64,000 bases of DNA from Phylloscopus collybita (GCA_027886175.1 JAJNNQ010000026.1:25624001-25688000); one strand, 5' to 3'. Positions 32,997 to 47,400 are shown, counted from the first letter of the stretch. Notes: generated by a model from the letters alone, not told the origin. Numbers and translations: made by a program.

Positions 32997-33001
32997 ATAT
33001 T

Positions 33002-34189
33002 CTATCTTTTGGTAAAGAGGAAGGAATAAATGACAGTTTAAAAATTATTCAGGATGTCATCTGAGAATAATTACTTGGACAACAACATATTGCAGCCAGA
33101 CTACAGACACACACGTAAACCAAAAAAGAAATATTTTTTAGTGAATAAACCATCTTATTTTGGTGCTGCCAACTGAAAGCACTCAGATTTTTCTAGCTAC
33201 TAGACTTCCCTCAAAAACTAATATAGAAGATCTATAAAAGAAAAAAAAAATTGGTGGTGAGGAATTCATGTTTTAGAAGAGCATGATACAGAGAAGAAAG
33301 AGTAACATTTGTCTGAATGTACCTCTGCCCATGAGTTAAACCCTGAGTAGGTGCAAGGAGCAGGTGGCTTATACAATGTTGTTGTTTTGTTTTGTTTTGT
33401 TTTTTAGTATAAGCACCTACAGTTTACTTTTTTCCTGATCTCTCTTTGATTGCATTTAGCCCTAGCCAGTCCTTTCTTTCTATCTTTATACAGTCCTTGA
33501 ATTAAATCTTTCCTTCAAATTTTTTCGAACCATACCTTTAAATAAATAACTGTTTCAGCTGAACTCTTGCTTTTGTTATATTTTTCCACTTAATAATAAG
33601 ATTGTTTAACTTTTTGTCTCATGTTTGCATTCGCCACTTGGTTTTGGGATTGTCACCGCTTGAAACTTCTGTTCCCACTGAGTCAGTGGGAGGCTTGATT
33701 TGTATCACTGGAAAGATACCTTTGTGCTTAAACCATGGGAAATACTGCAAACTGATAGCTAGTGGAGAGGAGTGGAATTCTAATGACTGAAATGAACTTG
33801 TGCTAATGAGCGTAGTTGGAAATTGTGAGAATATGTGTGGTTTGGGGTTGTTTTTGTTGAGGTTTTTTGAGGTCAGCAAATGGTACTTTGACTGATGTAC
33901 TAAAGCATTCCTATAATCCATTGATCATCCTCATTACAGCCTTTTGCTTCACCAATCTCATATCAAGTGGCTTGTAGTTCAGGTGGAAAAGGTGGTTCCA
34001 CACTTCAGCCTGTCGAAAAGACCAAGGAAGCAAGCTGGGCCTTGAAGTTTGGCTGCCAGCAGTCGGGCTGCAGTTACCAATGGATAGCTTAAATTGATCT
34101 ATTTAGGTGGAGGGGAGGGGTGAGAATCTGTGGGAAGGCTGATTACATGAATGTGGCCTTTAAATGTGGTAATGCAGTAACTGGGAGAG
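33002..34189. other. Intergenic; no gene seen
   Basis: This is AT-rich with no convincing ORF. It contains a (TTTTG)n tract at 33378-33405. The final 150-200 bp may be a further diverged part of the LINE-like repeat that follows. Confidence 0.65.
33378..33405. repeat. (TTTTG)n simple repeat
   Basis: GTTGTTG is followed by three TTTTG units and a T-run. Confidence 0.9.
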
Positions 34190-34620
34190 GATAGATCAGT
34201 CACAAAGCCTTGAAAGCACTCTCAGCAGCTTATGTTTGTTGATATAGAATACAAGGAGAAGAATGGTACAGTCAAAACAATGAGCTAAGAAAACTGACTT
34301 TGCTGCTGACAGGCTAGAAGCAAGGCAAGATGGTATTTGTCAAAGCCAGGGAAACGAATATTGTGGGAAGCAAGTAATGAGAGAGTGAGTGATGTGGTTG
34401 TAAGTTTCTGCTGTGAAAAAGTGTTATGCAGTGAGAATTGAAAGGTAGACATGGATAAGGAGGTCACATCTAAGATTATTCACAATCATAAGCCTTGTGG
34501 TATTTTCCAGTGGTAAGGCTAAAGGTAATGGGAAGAAAGACAGGATTTGGCTTTGAACATTTTGCACTTAATCTTAAAGTCTTAAGTCAGAGCACTAAGA
34601 GGAAATGTCAATGCAGCAGA
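34190..34620 (+). mobile_element. Ancient LINE-like repeat (L3/CR1-type 3' region), second copy
   Basis: Blocks appear in the order I recall for an old amniote repeat: 'acaaagccttgaaagc' (about 34202), 'gcttatgtttg' (34229), 'gcaagatggtatttgtcaaa' with 'gccagggaaac' (34325-34355), and 'gacaggatttggctttgaac' with 'attttgcacttaatcttaaa' (34539-34578). It is better preserved than the copy at 8090-8620 and has the same orientation. No coding capacity remains. Divergence is high, so the insertion is old. Sequence to about 35.0 kb could be a further extension. Confidence 0.65.
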
Positions 34621-37600
34621 CTATGAGTTCAGTTTAAGTTAAGTGAGACACATCCATGGATGGATAATAAATCTGTTGGTCACTGACCCAAAAATGATAG
34701 ACGATTTTTTATTTACCAGTATGGCTTATTTATGGGCAAAAATCATAGAGGGAATAAGGCTGCAAAGTTTCTGCTAAGTGCTGGGTCATGGAGAAGATGA
34801 ATAAGCACCTTCAGAGCTCTGCTACAGGAGCAATTGCAGAGGGAGAAGGTTAACTGGGTGAAGATTAAGTTACAGACATCAAGTGAGAATATTCTGCTGC
34901 TAAGAAGAAGACAGTAATAGGGTGGGTTAAACACCACCATTTGCCATTTGATCAAGAGAATGATTAGACGTTGTCTTAAAAGGATTTTGAAAGGAGTACA
35001 AAAGGGACAAATTAATTTGTATGGAAGAGGAATCTTATCTAGATATTGTAGACGGCACTGAAAAATAATGGTGCACTAGTGATGAAAATGTTGGACTAAA
35101 GAGTGACTTTCCCTAAAATGAAAGAGATTAAAGCATTAGAGGTAACAACACATTTTTTAATCTGTCCTATCTCTGTTGCACATATGCTTGTTTGGCAAAG
35201 GTCTCTTTCCTTATGCATGTATGTCTCCTAAATGGGGATCTTAGATACTGCTGTAATACACCTGCTAGTGAGACTACCAAAAGTCTGTTTCATACCTCAA
35301 GAAACTGTTTACCTTATATCCATATGTGCTGTCATCTGCACAGAGTAGCTTCAAAATTAAACATTTTTTAAACAAATGTTTAATCTCTCAAGTTCTGTTA
35401 TATCATTTTATCAGTGACATCTTCTAGATGTGACCTCAATGATGGGTGATGAACGTAGCACCATAGTGCAAAAAGGCATGGAACTTCAAACAGCAGCAGA
35501 GCTGTGCCCCAATACTGCTGTGGTTTGGGTGTCTGCAATGACAGCCTTGTGCCCTGTGTTGCATGGATGGAACTTTTTGCAATCACTGCCACTCTCCTAC
35601 ACTGACAGAGATGGGTCAGCAGTATCTGCAAGTATCCACGAGGCTGCGAGCAAAGGCTGCAAACTGGCCATGCTTCCCTTTGCTCCCCGATAGCATGACC
35701 ACCTCTCCCCTGCAGAGGCAGGGAGATTACAGAGGAGCAGTGCACAGAAAGGACCTTCTTGTGTGGGGCAGAGAGTCCTCTGGGAATGGGAAAAGCAGAC
35801 TCAGCCCTTGTGCTCCTGAACATCAGTATAGGGTCACAGGCCTGTTGGAACAGCAGTTCTTTCTCCTTCCCCAGTGGCATCAGATTGGCAGGGAAGCTGT
35901 CTGAAACCCTATTGATCGCTTGTTCAGACAGTTCAATAGTGTCAGGAATGTTGCAATACCTTTTCTTCTTTTTGAATTGAAGTAATGAAAGAATGAAATG
36001 CTTTTCTGCTCTGAGAGGAGTCCTAGCTCAGTGATTCTCTGGGATTTTTTTTTTTTTTTTTTGAGTGGCGATACTACCATTTCCTCGATTTGTGTTTACT
36101 GAGTTTAAATGTATTGTCAACAACTTTGCCCTTCTTAAATGTTGTTTTGTGAAACCTTTAGAAATTGTCACCACAACTACAGAGATCTACAGCTTTGTGG
36201 CTCATCAGCACTAGCCTGTGCAAGGAGTAGTGTTCGGACTCCTGCAGCCTCTGCCTACCAAGGAGGTGAACATGTTGTTATGCTTTCTCTCTGGGGATGA
36301 CTTGCATTGCCTGCCAGCTGCACCTGCTGGGGTGGGCAACACAGATCTGCATCATGATCATCTGAGCCAAGCATCTGAGCACTCAAGAAAGATGAAAAGG
36401 CCATCACATGGTACCTATTCCTGTCCAGTCCCTGTGGAGGACTACAACCTGGACTGCTACTTTGTTTGACTATTAATGGGGGTGAGACCAGGGTTCCTCA
36501 CACACCTTCTTCACCACTGTTTCTAAACAAAATCTGTCTCTGACATCCAAATGTGCTGCAAGTGCATAAGGAGGAGCAGTCAAGTGAATTGGAAACTGGA
36601 TACCAACTCCATATGATACATGACCCAACCACAAAGAACAACTGGCATCCTAAATCAATGTAACCCATTTAATAACCAATTTCCTGTGTAGAATCATGTC
36701 TATAAAGATATAAATGGCCAAATCCTGTTTCTGATTTAAAGGAACAAGAGCATGTCTGTTTTCACTGTAGCTTAAGTTGATAATATTTAAAGCATCCCTA
36801 ACAAAGACAGTAGACCTATAAACCAGATTTCAAGGGATTAAAATACTGGTTTTGAAGAACCCACCTTTCAGTCCAAATATTTTACAAGTACAGATTTTGA
36901 ATTACTGTGTTGTCCAATCCTATGTATGCTTCTGATCCTCAGGTCCTATGTTTCAGGATCTTGATACAAGACTTTTCAGAGTTTTTTATTTACCTGATAT
37001 ATTTTTTAACTGATTTTAACTTAAGCAGTGACTGATTGTGAAAAGGCTATGTCTTGTGTCAGAGCACTCAGTGAGGCATCTCTCCTGGGGATCTTTCTGG
37101 AGCACTGTAAGAAGTACTGCCCTCAGGAAAAGTTGACTTCCCTAAAGTCAAGATACCAGAACAGACAATGTGAGTGCCTATTTCAGCAGGAAGTCATCTG
37201 GGTCAGCTTAAATCACCAAGGTAGGTTATTCTTAAACCTTCGGTAGGAGGACACCTGCTCAGGTCCCAAGGGTACATGTTTAGGTTCACTTTTAATTTAA
37301 ATTATTTTGAAAGGGAGCTAATCAAAATATGAAAATATTTGATGGTGATTAAATTTAGAATTCATGGATAATTAGCTGGAGGGGATAAAAAAAGCTATCT
37401 GCTGATGCTGAATTCAGCATGTGTCAGTAGAGCTCCAAAAGCACATCCTTCCTATAGTCTTCGGAGCTGCTTTTCTGGGGTTGTCATGCAGTGTTTTGGG
37501 AAGACACTGCCTGAGCACAAAGTACGTTAAGTAAAGATAAGACAGAACATCAGGGCCTCCTTAGAGATCTCTCTTATTCCTCTGACCTTGTGCAGCCAGC

Positions 37601-40600
37601 TTTACAGAGCTATTCAACTTTTCAGAAATCCATTCCCAGCTAGAAAAGAGCAGTTCCTACTGGGAGTTTTGCTGTGCTCCAAGAAACTTTTGTCAAGTTC
37701 CTGAATAGCAGGGAAGTTCCTAATTGCTTTTAACCATCTCTGCCCTCCCCCCTGCTTTGTTACCTTTTCTCTGCTTTTGACTCCTGAGATGTTCTGGAGC
37801 ACCTCTCAGCTCTCAGAGGAAGCATTGAAGCTGATACAAAGATCTCCACAGACAGCACTATTTGCCATGTACGTGCTTTATTGATCTTAAACCTAAGAAC
37901 CATATTCTCAAGCTTTGCCTCCTGGAACGCTGTCTCTTAGCTATTGATACAACTACAAATAAAGAGGATTCCTGACACATTGCATATTCTTTCCCCCACT
38001 ATAAATGGTTGCATTTTTATTTAGATGGGATGCAGTTTTGGACTATACTATAGTTAGCAAGCAGTGCTGCAGTGGCTGATCTGTTATTTTCATGGACTCT
38101 GCAACAACCTCTGTGACAGGTATGTATGTTGTGGAGCCTCCCAGCCCCACTTTGAAGCTGTTGAGCCTTTGCAGTGCTTTGGCCTTCCCTCTGCAAGCTG
38201 CTTCTTTGCTTCTCTGGTAGGAGCGATTGGAAGCCTCACCAGAACAAAACAAATACAAAAGACTTTTTAAATAGGACACATCCACACACAGACTGAGGTA
38301 GCACCTAAGAAAGTGATATATCAATAAATTATCAAAATAAGCATGATTGCCCTGCCTGAATTCGAACGGAAAGATGAAGGCAAAGTCTCCTTGGTTATAT
38401 AGGGGAGGGACAAAGGGTCAGTAAGGACCCTGTCTGCAGAATTACAATGCTGCTACTGGAAGCCTGGCTGCAGTTCGAAAGCACGATGCAGAACTGAAGG
38501 AAATTCAGACAAGAGCTGCATAAAGGGTTTAATATCTGCAAAAGCAGCCTTTTTAATGAGAAACTAGGGATGCCGATACATTTTCAATCACCAGCTCAAG
38601 GCTCATTAGTGGAGTAGGCAGATGTTAATTTTGACATCCTAAGGCTGAGAGAATTGAGCCTGATTTCTTCTACTGTAGAAGTCAGATGGTGCCTGAGCAG
38701 CGGTAGCAAGACAGCTCTGGGGTTTGGGCATGCTGCTGCTCCTGCTCCTGGGAGATAGGAAGAATGGGGCTGGTGATGCTGCTCAGGAAGTAGGCTTTTT
38801 CTCACACCAACAGTATCTTCTGTGCCACAAACTATCTTTTCTCAGGAGAGGCATAAATCTGGTGGCTTTACGTGGTCCTAGACATGCAAATGCTAATGTC
38901 TGTGATATTATTGTCTTTTTGGTGACCTTTTCTGTACTGCTCTCAGTAGCAACCTAATCTCTCTGAGTCTAAGGGGAGATCCCCACAACTCCCAAGGGGA
39001 CCAGAGTGGTGCTTAGCTCTCCCAAAACAGAGCTGGAACATGGTTAGGGCATATCCAGCAGAGCAGGCCTTCGGCACACCCTGAGATATGAGTAGCTCAC
39101 TAGTCACTTTTGTATACTTATATTTTCACTCCCTTTGGACCAAGTTTCGTCTCTTATAAGAAATTTCTCCTTTGAAACATTCTACGGAGCCCAGATAAAT
39201 CTAATCTTCCTGAAACTTACTCTTTTGCTTCATTATCTAAAAAAACCATCTGATCATTCCTCTCAATTAAAATAAGTATTTTTACTTCAGCTCCTTGGAG
39301 ATGCAAATGTCTCTTGCTAGAACAAAGTCCTTGACTAGATAATTTAATAACTTCTACCTGCTCTCTTTATTCCTTCTCCCTTTTTGACTCTGACATGGTT
39401 AAATTATCATAAACTTTCTTTATATTCTCTAACATTAGGTATATGTCAAAAATGCCCAATAAAAATATCTAACCATGATAAATGAATCTTGACTGAAAGC
39501 AGACACAATGGTGATTAATCACTTTGGGGTGATGTGATCCCAACAAGCTTCTTACTAAGCATGTGTGGCAGTCTCCCCATTGCAGTTACTTCCAAGAAGG
39601 ACAGAGTGTGGTGATGGGCTTCAGAGGTTTTGATATTCCAGTGACTCTGTGAAGGCAGGTAACTAGCTATTGTGACATCATAAACAGAGCAGAAAATTCA
39701 GAATTAAGTTTATATCATTATGTAAACCATAACCAGTCTCAGCAACCAACATTATAGCATCTTGCTGAGCTTTGTTAGCTGAGACTGTTTCAGGCAAGTA
39801 TAGAAGCAGCTAGTCCTCTCTTTTTGGTATAAACTGTGTACTTTATGTCGTGTCTTATTCTCATCTCATATGGAGATGTTTTTCAAAATTAGCAGGCATG
39901 CAATTCAGGAAATGTGTTAGTGGAACTATTGCAATGAGGAGTGCTTATTTTTAATAGAGTTGCTCGGGGATTTTTTGTGCTGGTAGTTTCGTGACATTGT
40001 TAAGAGCTTTGTACCATCATCTATGTGCTGTTCTATTGTCATACCAAAGTTCAGATTATTAAAGGAGTATTAAGATTCTGGGTTTTTTCCTCCAGATATT
40101 TTTTTTCTAACGTCAATGGAAAAAATAGATCTCTTCTGAACAAACTGCACCCTAGCACATCTCTCTTCACACATGCTGTTTTTGGATAAAAACCTATCAC
40201 CTCAGCTTTCTCTGGATCTTTCCTGAACTGAAGCAGAGATTATTTCTTTATAGTCTTCCCAACTACTGCAATGTAAGTAGTTCAACAATAGCTTATTTGT
40301 CTTTGTTCTTCACGAAATACTTAGGTAATTTCTGCAGGGACTAGCAGAACTGTGTAGCAAGGTACCGGGAGTCCCCATTTGCTAGCAGGGACCACTTCAA
40401 CTACGGGCAAAGCAGGCAGTGCCAGATTAGTTAAACAGCCACATCCCATCTGCCCCTTTCATCTGTCCTGAAGCTCTGCAAATCCAGCTGGTTGCTGGAC
40501 CAGGGAAAGGCTGGGAGCTCCTTCCTGCAGCAGTGGGAAATCTGGCTCCTCTCTCTCTGCTTCTTGCAGCAAGGGTTGACCTGTGTCCCACCTTCAGAGG

Positions 40601-42285
40601 GACCAGGTTCTGCATGCTGAAGAAGTAGAGAAGACACACAGAAAAATCATGCACACACAGAGAATAACTTTAAACCCAATTGTGCCTGTCAGCATACAAA
40701 CAACATATAAACATATTATAATGTTTATAATTAGCTGTCTAATTATTAAACAAGATGCATATTTTAAAAGCTGAATCTTGGGGAAATATAAAAGACCCAC
40801 TGACATTTCTTGTCCTTTTTTTATTAAAGAGCAGCTAAATTCTGTTGACCTTTTTATGTGATTGAATTAAAAAGTTTTTAAGGCCCAGAATAAGTTTTTT
40901 TAAAGTCAATCAAAATTTTGGCATTTCAGTATATCTGGCATTTCGGTATCCTAATTTTCATCACCATAAAGATCAATACTGCCATCCTTCTCTGTTTATG
41001 ATATTTTATTTCCTTCAGAAGTTGACTTGAGTGTCAAAAAGAATCTCTAGATCTCTGCCAAGCAAGATTTCAATAAGAAATGGTGGGAAATATTTGTTGT
41101 GACAGATTATTAAATATCTCCCATTTTTGTGTGACATCCTGACTTCATTTCCCTCAAACCTTTCACAGTAATAGGTACAGGATCTCATGGGCCTAATAGC
41201 AAACAGAAATTCTGTAGCAGACACGTAACCGAGTTATTGAGTTTTTAGATTACATGATTCTGTGAGATGGTTTTCTGACATAAAATGCCATCTGCTTTTA
41301 CTTAATTTTCCTTGTTTCCTTCTCTAAGTAAACAACAAGAGAACATGTTTGTTCTGAAAGGTAGTTCCTTTGAGGCCCGTTATTTTCCTGCATCTCTCTA
41401 AAAAGACAAGATATGAATTTGTTAGTGAGTTACCAGACATTTCAATATACAGCACATCCAAGGAGCCAAATGAATGCAGTTCATTTGATACATCCTGACA
41501 TAGCTGAAAGTTTGAATTTTAAAGTCAGATTTACTGGAAGGCTTCTGGGGCTGCAGTCAGGAGCAGCTAACAGCTTTATTCTCAAATTATCTTCTCTGTT
41601 TTCTCCGAGGAAGATGTATTCACATTTTGCAACACTACAGTTTGTACCGCAGCCCCTTATTAATGTTACAAGGGGTAGGACACATCAAAAAAAAAAAAAA
41701 AAAAAGAATAAAATAAAGCTTTCAAACTTTTCCATCTTCCCACCAGAACAGGAAAATTTTACAGCTTTTCAACAATACTGGCTGTCAGCCAAAAGATACT
41801 TACACCAAATCAATGTCAGAGCTTTAATAGCTCATAACATTTTAATGTATTTTAATATATTAGATTACTATAAGGGTACTGTAATATACCAACATTGTTC
41901 TCAACTAACACTTAACAAATATATTCCTTGCAACACTCTTTCCTTGCATTTACTCTTTCTGTACTTAATGATATTTCCCAGACCCTCCCTTTCACTGAGG
42001 GGAAGGTTTGATTTTCAAATGGCCTACACAATGTTTGCTTTTGGTTGAAAGAGAGCTGTAGTGTCTGCTGAGACATCATTAGCTGTGGGGCAATATTACC
42101 ACACAAATACAAAGGGGCCTGATTAGACAAGGGTTGCCTGATCTGTAGTGTATTTCGGACTGCAACTAATCCTATGGGTAATTGCAATTAAAAAGTCCTT
42201 GGTTCTATGTTAGGTTTGAAAAGTTAGTAAATTGAGACTGGTTATTCATCTCAACTTACCTCTTGATTTCTGAAGTCTATTTAAT
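34621..42285. other. Intergenic; no gene confirmed
   Basis: This is AT-rich, with a T18 run at 36045-36062 and an A19 run at 41687-41705. The minus frame at 35398-35880 (160 codons, ATG start) and plus frame at 41413-42048 (211 codons) are open but unrecognised; the second is discussed as a finding. I see no CpG island or RNA gene. Confidence 0.6.
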
Positions 42286-42340
42286 GTAGTAATAGTAGTA
42301 GTAATAATAATAATAGCAATAATAATAATAGTATAGTAAT
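42286..42340. repeat. (TAA/TAG)n trinucleotide microsatellite
   Basis: About 18 units of AAT/AGT with interruptions. Confidence 0.9.
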
Positions 42341-42916
42341 TTAAGTTTCAAGTTATTCCCATGGACCGCAGGGTTTGCCTTTTAAAAAGCTGAAATGAGG
42401 TCCATTTTTTTCAGAATTCAGAGCACAATGACAGCAAATTTCTATATTCCATAAAGCTGTTAAGGTCCTTTGATAATAATCTTACAACCAATATGCATGA
42501 GATACAGGCTTCAAATTATAGGAGAATGTGCCTGGGGTAAAAGGTAGCTTAAAATATTCCACACTTACTTCAATAAACCTATTTTAGAGAAGGACTATAG
42601 TCAGTGGGACATTATGGGGCACTCTGTGTGACAACAGACTTCCTAAGTTCTTAGCTTCAAAGAGTTTGCCCTCTACTGTGTCCCTTTGGCTTGCAGCCCT
42701 CTCAAAGTGCTAGGGAGCTGAAACCAGAGACTGCTTGGGGCATGCTGGGTGAGAAACCATTTCAAGGAGCCTCATGGCTGCAGAAATTGTCTGGGGATTA
42801 GGAGGTTGAGCTCAGGCCTGTTTCAGGGTTGTGAGCACGTGCCCCCCACCCTTGCCAAATGCAGACACCCAGGGTTGGTGGTGGCTGGGCCGTGGGGTTC
42901 TCCAGAGCTTTGGTGG

Positions 42917-42952
42917 ACTCCTTTACTTAGGAACACTCCTTTACTTATGAAC
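42917..42952. repeat. 18-bp tandem duplication
   Basis: ACTCCTTTACTTAGGAAC is followed directly by a second copy differing at one base. It looks like simple slippage. Confidence 0.9.
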
Positions 42953-44393
42953 AACCAGCACCTATCTGTTGGGCCAAAGGACACTCTGAAGTCTAGGGAC
43001 TCAGGTGGCATGTGGGAACTCCACATCCAAGCCCACAATGCTAAATGTTTAATACCCACTGTCATATTTTGACACTAATTCAAGCCCTTGTTGCTAGGCT
43101 CAGCAGAATGGACATGGAAAAGGCAGTGTCCTCTCACATCTACAGATGGTCTGATCAGTTCAAGGGCAAACATCTTTGATGGGCTTGGAAAGTTTATGCC
43201 ATCTTTGTGTGTATTCTGGATGTTCTGCAGTTAAATAAAAAGTTCAGAATTCAGCAGCTGTAAACAGATTTTTCTCAATACTAAATCTATGGTGCTATAC
43301 TTTAAAAAGTGCATTTATCATAGATAAAACTGAGTTTCTGAAAAACATTTGTTAAAAAAAGACTAACTACAGCTTTCAGTAGGCTTGACAAGATTTCATA
43401 TTTCGCTTTTCATCTGTACCAAGTGCATTAATAGCTTTTAAGGCTAAATGACATGAGTGCTAGATATTTCAGCAGTGCATTAGAGATGGAGAAAACAGAA
43501 TTTTGTGGCTTTGTGTACATGCCTAGTGATCAAGAGAAAAAGCACAGTGGCTTGGTCTCTTTGAAAAAATGGGAGTTTCCCCCCCAGTCCAAACAAATTC
43601 ATAAAAACATTTTTTTTATTAAAGTGCTGAAATTAAATTAAATTTCCATTGCTCAACTGATATTTCTCACAATATCCTGAATATTTGAATGACTCAGTAT
43701 TTCTGAACATACCTTTAAAGCCTCTAAAAACCAAGAAGTTAAGTCAGAGGTTGAGTTGCATTTGTCACTACCACTTTCACCACTCCACCATTTTTACTTG
43801 CCTGATGAGACACCAGAAGCCTACCATGTGATCAAATGTTCAGTAGTGACCTGCAAAAGTGAACCATTTTTGCATAACTCAAGTCCTGAAATATTACTTA
43901 TTCTCTCCATCTTATAAACATTTACATGCAGAGTAACTGACTTTGAATAACTAGATCCAAACCCCTGAAAAAGCCCAAGACACTTAAAACACATAAAAAT
44001 AGTAAAGCAAAAATGATAGCATTTCCTAAAATCTTTTCCAAATGCAATCACTGTTCAAAATGTTAATGTCTTTTTTTAGGTGAATTTACCTAGTTCTAAG
44101 CAGCCACTCATGTCTTTCTCTTGTAACTGTGCAGTACAATTTAACTCGTTGTCTAACACAGCTAAAAGAAATAAAAATAAGTAAAATAGCTTCAAGTAAA
44201 ATAATTTTTCTCAGCTGAGTCCCACTTCGGCTCTGGATGATCTTTCTTTCACTCAAGTTAAGACAGTAATTTTCATGCACGTTACATATTTCATTCAGAC
44301 GCAAGAGACTTGTTTAATGAGTTGCCTGAGGTACAACATCTTTACTTTGAAGAAAATGAAGCCACTTTCTACAACAAGATGTAAGGTTGGTTT

Positions 44394-44408
44394 TGTGTGT
44401 GTGTGTGT
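44394..44408. repeat. (TG)n microsatellite
   Basis: About seven TG units, uninterrupted. Confidence 0.9.
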
Positions 44409-47400
44409 TTACTTTATTGCCATCACCATGCTGCTGTGTGTAGTGTACTTATCCTACTACAGGCTACTATTCCAGGCTCTGCACCAACGTAAGGATTGGT
44501 GCAGGCCAGCACGGTGACTCACTCGCTGTGGAGGCTGAGAACATGGGAATGTGCCTGTCTTTCCGTACCATCCAATTTAGGGAATTAGCAGAACTCCAGG
44601 CTGAACATTGGGTCTCTTTATCCAGAACATGACTGGCATCTGAGAGTAGGGCAGCAGAACTGATCTTCCAAGTTGAGTTCGAGCAGGTTGTTTCTGGGAA
44701 GGTGAGCAAGGTATACGGACTTCCAGGAAAGAGAGTGGCTGCTTTCTGATGTGGTTTACACCAGGGGTGAGTTATAGTAAATTATTTTATCAGTTTGGCT
44801 CAACCAGAACAGAATGCCCTGCATATTCTTTCAGTGCTAACTAATTCAGTTTCATGTTCTGCTTTTGTGCACTGTCTATGGGAAGAAGGAAAATTGCATG
44901 TGATTTTGACATTGAGCTCTGCCTAAAGGATGTGCATAAAGTTTACTGTGTTTTCATGAAGGTGCTCAAAGCAGATAAATGAGTGTGTTCTGCACTGTGA
45001 CAGGTCTGGTCTCAAACAAGGATAAAAGGAATTTGGTGGACATTCCCCTCAGGGAAGAGATTCAACTTTACAGTGACATAATCATCAATCTCAGCCCACC
45101 AGTCACACCTGGCGAGTTGTTCAGAGAGACAACACAAAGGCATTTGCTGAACAGGACTAGAAGTTGTTTACACTGTGAGTCTGAAGTGTCCAGTAATGCT
45201 GTATTTGCATATTCCAAACACCACCTCCCCAGCAGCCAGGTACAGTGTATTGTGTCCTTCCTTTGTTCACAACAACATTCTGAACCACGAATTTTGAAAT
45301 CATTTTAGGAAAGCTTTGCAGATATTTTTCCTTCTTTGATCTTGCTGAGATAGGTTAGGAATATTTTCACATATGAACAACTCCATTATACAGAGGCTGA
45401 GCCATGAGAAGGTATTATTAAATTAACCTCATTCCTCTCTGTGGAGTGCTTCACTCCAACCAGTTGAGTGCATTTTATTTCTATTATATTAGTATCTGCT
45501 GTAAAGAGTTATGTTAGAGTGATTTCATTTTTTCAACAAACCTACTCACCATCTGCATTTGGCAAAACTCGTTGACATCAGTCTTTGTTGCTTAGCAATA
45601 AACACTTGTGCTGACTCCAGTCACAAAGAGTGTTCATTACTTTGTCATTCAGACATTTTACACAGCCTCCATGGCCTCAGAAATCATTTGTTTACACTGG
45701 CCTTGGGAGAGAGGTGGAAGAGCTGAAAACCAAATTTGTAGAATGAGAGGAAAGGCACACAGATCTTGAAAGGTGTTGGATACAAATAGTAAAGAAGCTG
45801 TAGTAGATCCAAAAGTTGGATAATGAAGAGAAAAATGCCAAAAAGAAATCAATGCAATACTATTATTATAAAACATTAAAGTAATTATGGAGCTTGCCAA
45901 ATATCAACAGTCTTGAACACTATTAAAGTGTTTTGTTATAGCATCAGTGATCACATTCCATCAATATGTGCTACTCAAGATGTACTAATCAGCAAGAATA
46001 TATGGTATAAAAATGTTCTTGCTGCTTATATTCTGTGTCTGTATGTGTAGAATACCTAGGTCAGGTATTCTAACTTGAACAAAATATCTTAAAAATTTGC
46101 ATTTCTATAGAATTCCATGGTAATTGTCTTGTTACTCATAACTCCAGAATTAGTTGAATTTGACAATAACTTTTATAGTTGGTATTAGCTCAGAATTGAT
46201 CTGTGCTGAAGCCTTTGAGGAAAGTTTTATTTATAGAAAGTTAGTAGAAGAAATGCTTAAATCTGCACAATTATAATTGCTTTACTCATTTAGCAGTGCC
46301 TGTGTCCCACTTCTGTTTAGATATCTAATTTTAAGACATTAACCTTTGGCACTAAGACTAGGAAAATTGAACTAGGAGGGTCCAAAAAGGCATAATTAGA
46401 ATTGAGAATTAAATGGGTCACTTGTCATAGAGTGTTACATTTAATAGATGAACAAGCTAACAAATGAATATGACAATGAGTCATCTGAAGTCAGAAAACA
46501 GCACACTGTTGGAATGTCAGATGATTTATAAAATGCATAGGTTTTGCTTTTATTTGTGCATACATTGTGCAAAGTAAGTTGGTAGTTTTACATGGATAGT
46601 GTCAAAACTGCAGAAAAATTCAGAACATGCAATAACAAATCTGTCATGGACAGGGCGTCCACTACAAAACATACAAGATGTTTGGCATATTTTTCAGGAA
46701 AAGGCAAAGAAAACTTCCCAGACGAGAACTTCATTAAATAATGTGGAAATCAAAATCTCTGTTTACTTTACAAGTGATGAGTTTGATTCTGATATGCCAG
46801 TAGAAGTTTTCACTTTCAGTCTTAATCAAATCAATAATAAAAGTATCCAACAACTATGAACTGGGAATTTCGAGTTAGTCTGCTGGTGAATCACATTGAC
46901 CTTAATAGATACTCCAGTGGTAGCTAAGAAAGATTGTGCCTTAAATGCTGACCAGTCATGTTTAAAGACCACATCTGCCATGCAACCTTCAAGACCAGAA
47001 TGAGAGATTGGAATGTGAGCTTTGTAACAAAAGTCACACTCTTTCAAAATATGCAGGAAGCTCAAAGGAAAATTGTCCCTTCCATGCCAGCCTTAAGTCA
47101 GGACATAAGCTCCCCACCTGCAAGGAACAGTGCCGTGCTGGCAGTGCAATGCTGAGCTGAATTGCTGTGGTAGGGGCATGATGACATTGTCCAGACACTG
47201 GCATGGAAATCCTGAATTTGAGCCTCAAATGGCTGCTCTGCTCACTAGGATTTTCTTTGGGAGTTTGCAAGGCAGCTTTGTGTTGTGTGGCCATGCTCAA
47301 CCTGCTGAAAGGAACCTTTATTGCTGTCTGAGTGGATGTTCAGTTCAGACACATGCAGCCGTTAAGTGCAAACTTGAAAGTCTGACCCTCAGCCTTTTTG

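Noticed and set aside
35398..35880. 160-codon minus ORF with ATG
   Set aside because: One or two frames of this length are expected by chance in the window. The translation has no domain and is crossed by plus frames.
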